From: Tsukamurella sp040611135 | GTDB lineage: Bacteria > Actinomycetota > Actinomycetes > Mycobacteriales > Mycobacteriaceae | Direction: 5' to 3' | Assembly: GCF_040611135.1 (NCBI RefSeq) | Contig: NZ_JBEXNL010000002.1 | Coordinates: 353,654-417,653, forward strand | DNA length: 64,000 nucleotides | Shown: in pieces, positions 62,714 through 64,000 of the stretch | How positions within the stretch are numbered: position 1 is the first letter of the stretch | Layout of the letters: each line of letters begins with the position of its first letter | Notes under the pieces: generated by a model | Told to the model about the DNA's origin: nothing | Seen by the model: only the letters and a program-made list of their open reading frames with translations | Databases searched by the model: none | Translations under genes and position numbers: made by a program

Positions 62714-62994
62714 CGAACCCGATGGTGACGAGTCCGCTGGTGTGCGGTCTCGCGAGTGGATCGGTCGTGTGTCGAGGGGCTAACGCGATGGGGCAACTCG
62801 GCGTCGGGAACACACAGAGCACCTTCGATACAGTAAAGGTCGTAGGTGTCAGTGCGGCGTCGAAGGTGGCCGTCGGACAGTTCTTCGGCTGCGCGCTCAC
62901 TGGAGCGGACGAGCAACTCACGTGTTGGGGCAAACAGGTACCAGGACGTCCGTACGGAATCCTCGAAGCCCGGGCCGTCAGCTGGCCGAGCTGA
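62710..62994 (+). pseudogene. C-terminal RCC1-like blades of the kinase in the -1 frame
   Basis: From ATG 62710, which overlaps the kinase stop (ATGA), 94 residues continue the propeller: PLVCGLASGSVVCRGANAMGQLGVGNTQ and GQFFGCALTGADEQLTCWGKQ. Upstream in the same frame, GIAAANVGDV also fits the repeat. So a single base shift, near the GCGGCGGCG tract at about 62688-62696, separates the two parts. A sequencing error is possible, as is a real frameshift or re-initiation. Confidence 0.75.
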
Positions 62995-63101
62995 CGACTG
63001 CGTCGGGCACAGCGCGCCTGACATCGTCTCCGGCAGTCTCGTTGTTCGATGTGAATATGCTGCCTCGAAAACTTGTCGGTGGGTCCGGGTAGCGTCCTGG
63101 T

Positions 63102-64000
63102 ATGGATGAAAACACTGTCGTAGAAGAAGATCCGCCTCCCGAAGCGGCGTCGGGTGTAGACGTTGTGGACCGGTTGCGTTCGAGTGAAGTCCGGCGGTGC
63201 CGGTTGGCGGTGGAGCAGTACGCGCTGGCGGCGGATCTGCTGCGGCAACGCGTGTGTGAGCGGGTGGCGGCGGGGGTGCCGCAGGATCGGTGGCAGCAGG
63301 GCGTCGCCGCCGAGGTCGCGCTCGCGTTGCACATCTCGCCGAACACCGCCGCCCGGTTCCTGGGCCGGGCGGTGGAGTTGGAGCGGTACATGCCGCACAC
63401 CCGGGCCCGGCTCTACGACGGTGACCTGTCCCCGGAGGCGATCCCGACTCTGCTCGCGGGCCTGAGTCACTTGGACATCGCGGACCGGCAACGCGCCGAC
63501 GAGGAGCTCTGTGCGGATCCGGCGGTGTTGGCGGGGTTGGGGCTCAAGCAGTTGGCGGGGAAGGTGCAGCAGGTCGCCTACCGATTGGATGCGCAGGCGA
63601 CGGTGGATCGGATCGCGGCGGCGGAGAAGGACCGCACCGTCACCTTGCGGCCCCTGCCGGAGGGGATGGCCCGGTTGTCGCTGCTGCTGCCGATGGCGCA
63701 AGGGGTCGGCGCGTACGCCGCGCTCCGTAAGCACGCCGACACCCAGGTCGGGCACGATGAGGAGTTGCGGACCCGGCCGCAGCTCATGGCCGACACCGCG
63801 TTCGCCCGGTTGACCGGCCGCGATGCCGCCGCCGGACAGCCGGTTACCGTGAACGTCACCGTTCCCGCGGAGGTGCTCCTCGGCGACCGGCCGGGCACCG
63901 TGCATCTCGACGGTGGCGGCAGCATGCCGGCGGAGATCGCCCGCAATCTCATCGGCAGGGCCACCGCCAACGGTGTGGCATGGGTCAAACGCCTGTTCGT
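63102..64000 (+). CDS. DUF222 (13E12 repeat family) protein, 3' end outside window
   Basis: An open frame from ATG 63102 (MDENTVVEEDPPPE) continues past the window end, giving 299 complete residues. The pattern RQRVCERVAAGVPQDRWQQGVAAEVALALHISPNTAARFLGRAVELE and PHTRARLYDGDLSPEAI matches DUF222 proteins, which usually end in an HNH nuclease domain; that part would be beyond base 64000. These genes exist in multiple copies in mycolic-acid bacteria and may be mobile. The codon usage looks the same or slightly less GC-rich than neighbours. Confidence 0.85.
   Translation, partial: MDENTVVEEDPPPEAASGVDVVDRLRSSEVRRCRLAVEQYALAADLLRQRVCERVAAGVPQDRWQQGVAAEVALALHISPNTAARFLGRAVELERYMPHTRARLYDGDLSPEAIPTLLAGLSHLDIADRQRADEELCADPAVLAGLGLKQLAGKVQQVAYRLDAQATVDRIAAAEKDRTVTLRPLPEGMARLSLLLPMAQGVGAYAALRKHADTQVGHDEELRTRPQLMADTAFARLTGRDAAAGQPVTVNVTVPAEVLLGDRPGTVHLDGGGSMPAEIARNLIGRATANGVAWVKRLF

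Noticed and set aside
62680..62715. Programmed -1 frameshift in the RCC1 kinase
   Set aside because: No slippery heptamer and no obvious downstream structure; left as error, mutation or re-initiation.

Overview
The window is GC-rich chromosomal DNA from a mycolic-acid-type actinobacterium (order Mycobacteriales). I base this on synteny as I remember it: proS, a DUF4439/lipoprotein pair, rimP-nusA-ylxR-infB, rbfA-nrnA-dinF, pptH-pptT-truB, mntR, ribF, rpsO, pnp, pepR, ald/aldR and dapB follow the order of the Mycobacterium tuberculosis Rv2845c to Rv2771c segment, with lineage-specific blocks inserted. MntR, LysX, PptT, an MMPL protein, a conservon and a DUF222/HNH gene fit this. The genus is not decided by the sequence; Tsukamurella or a relative is a guess.

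Layout. 1-11.6 kb: information processing (proS, rimP, nusA, ylxR, infB, DUF503, rbfA, nrnA, MATE exporter). 11.6-19.2 kb: accessory block with a lipoprotein, fmdB-fmdA (formamidase), HNH nuclease, NCS1 permease, a voltage-sensor-like membrane protein, a siderophore-binding lipoprotein behind an iron-box-like site, and an unknown lipoprotein. 19.2-28.0 kb: pptH-pptT-truB, a tandem-GNAT protein, two divergent citrate-synthase-family genes (one fused to an HTH), an AlkD-type repair protein, mntR, ribF, rpsO. 28.0-37.5 kb: a 40-residue membrane peptide behind a long palindrome, lysX, pnp, pepR, a secreted protein, a GDPD. 37.5-47.6 kb: amino-acid permease, a cNMP/CBS/DUF294 protein, ald/aldR, a butanediol-type dehydrogenase, pirin, a large glycoside hydrolase. 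47.6-52.0 kb: an N-hydroxylase/acyltransferase/MMPL trio. 52-55.5 kb: tspO, corA, MmcQ, dapB and followers. 55.5-59.5 kb: a four-gene conservon (GTPase, DUF742, roadblock, sensor kinase). 59.9-64 kb: an SDR, a serine/threonine kinase with an extracellular RCC1-like propeller that is frame-disrupted, and the start of a DUF222 gene.

Most unusual signals: (1) the 9-mer CGACGGTGC, hand-counted 42 times on both strands in coding and non-coding DNA; (2) the compact hydroxylase-acyltransferase-MMPL operon, with the MMPL split; (3) an HTH-citrate synthase fusion next to paired TTGAT palindromes and a divergent citrate synthase; (4) three coupled mini-ORFs in the infB leader; (5) a 28-bp near-perfect palindrome before a 40-residue membrane peptide; (6) two genes (MMPL and kinase) both broken in the -1 direction at GCGGCGGCG tracts with stop/start overlaps.

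No rRNA, tRNA, CRISPR array, insertion sequence or prophage was recognised.
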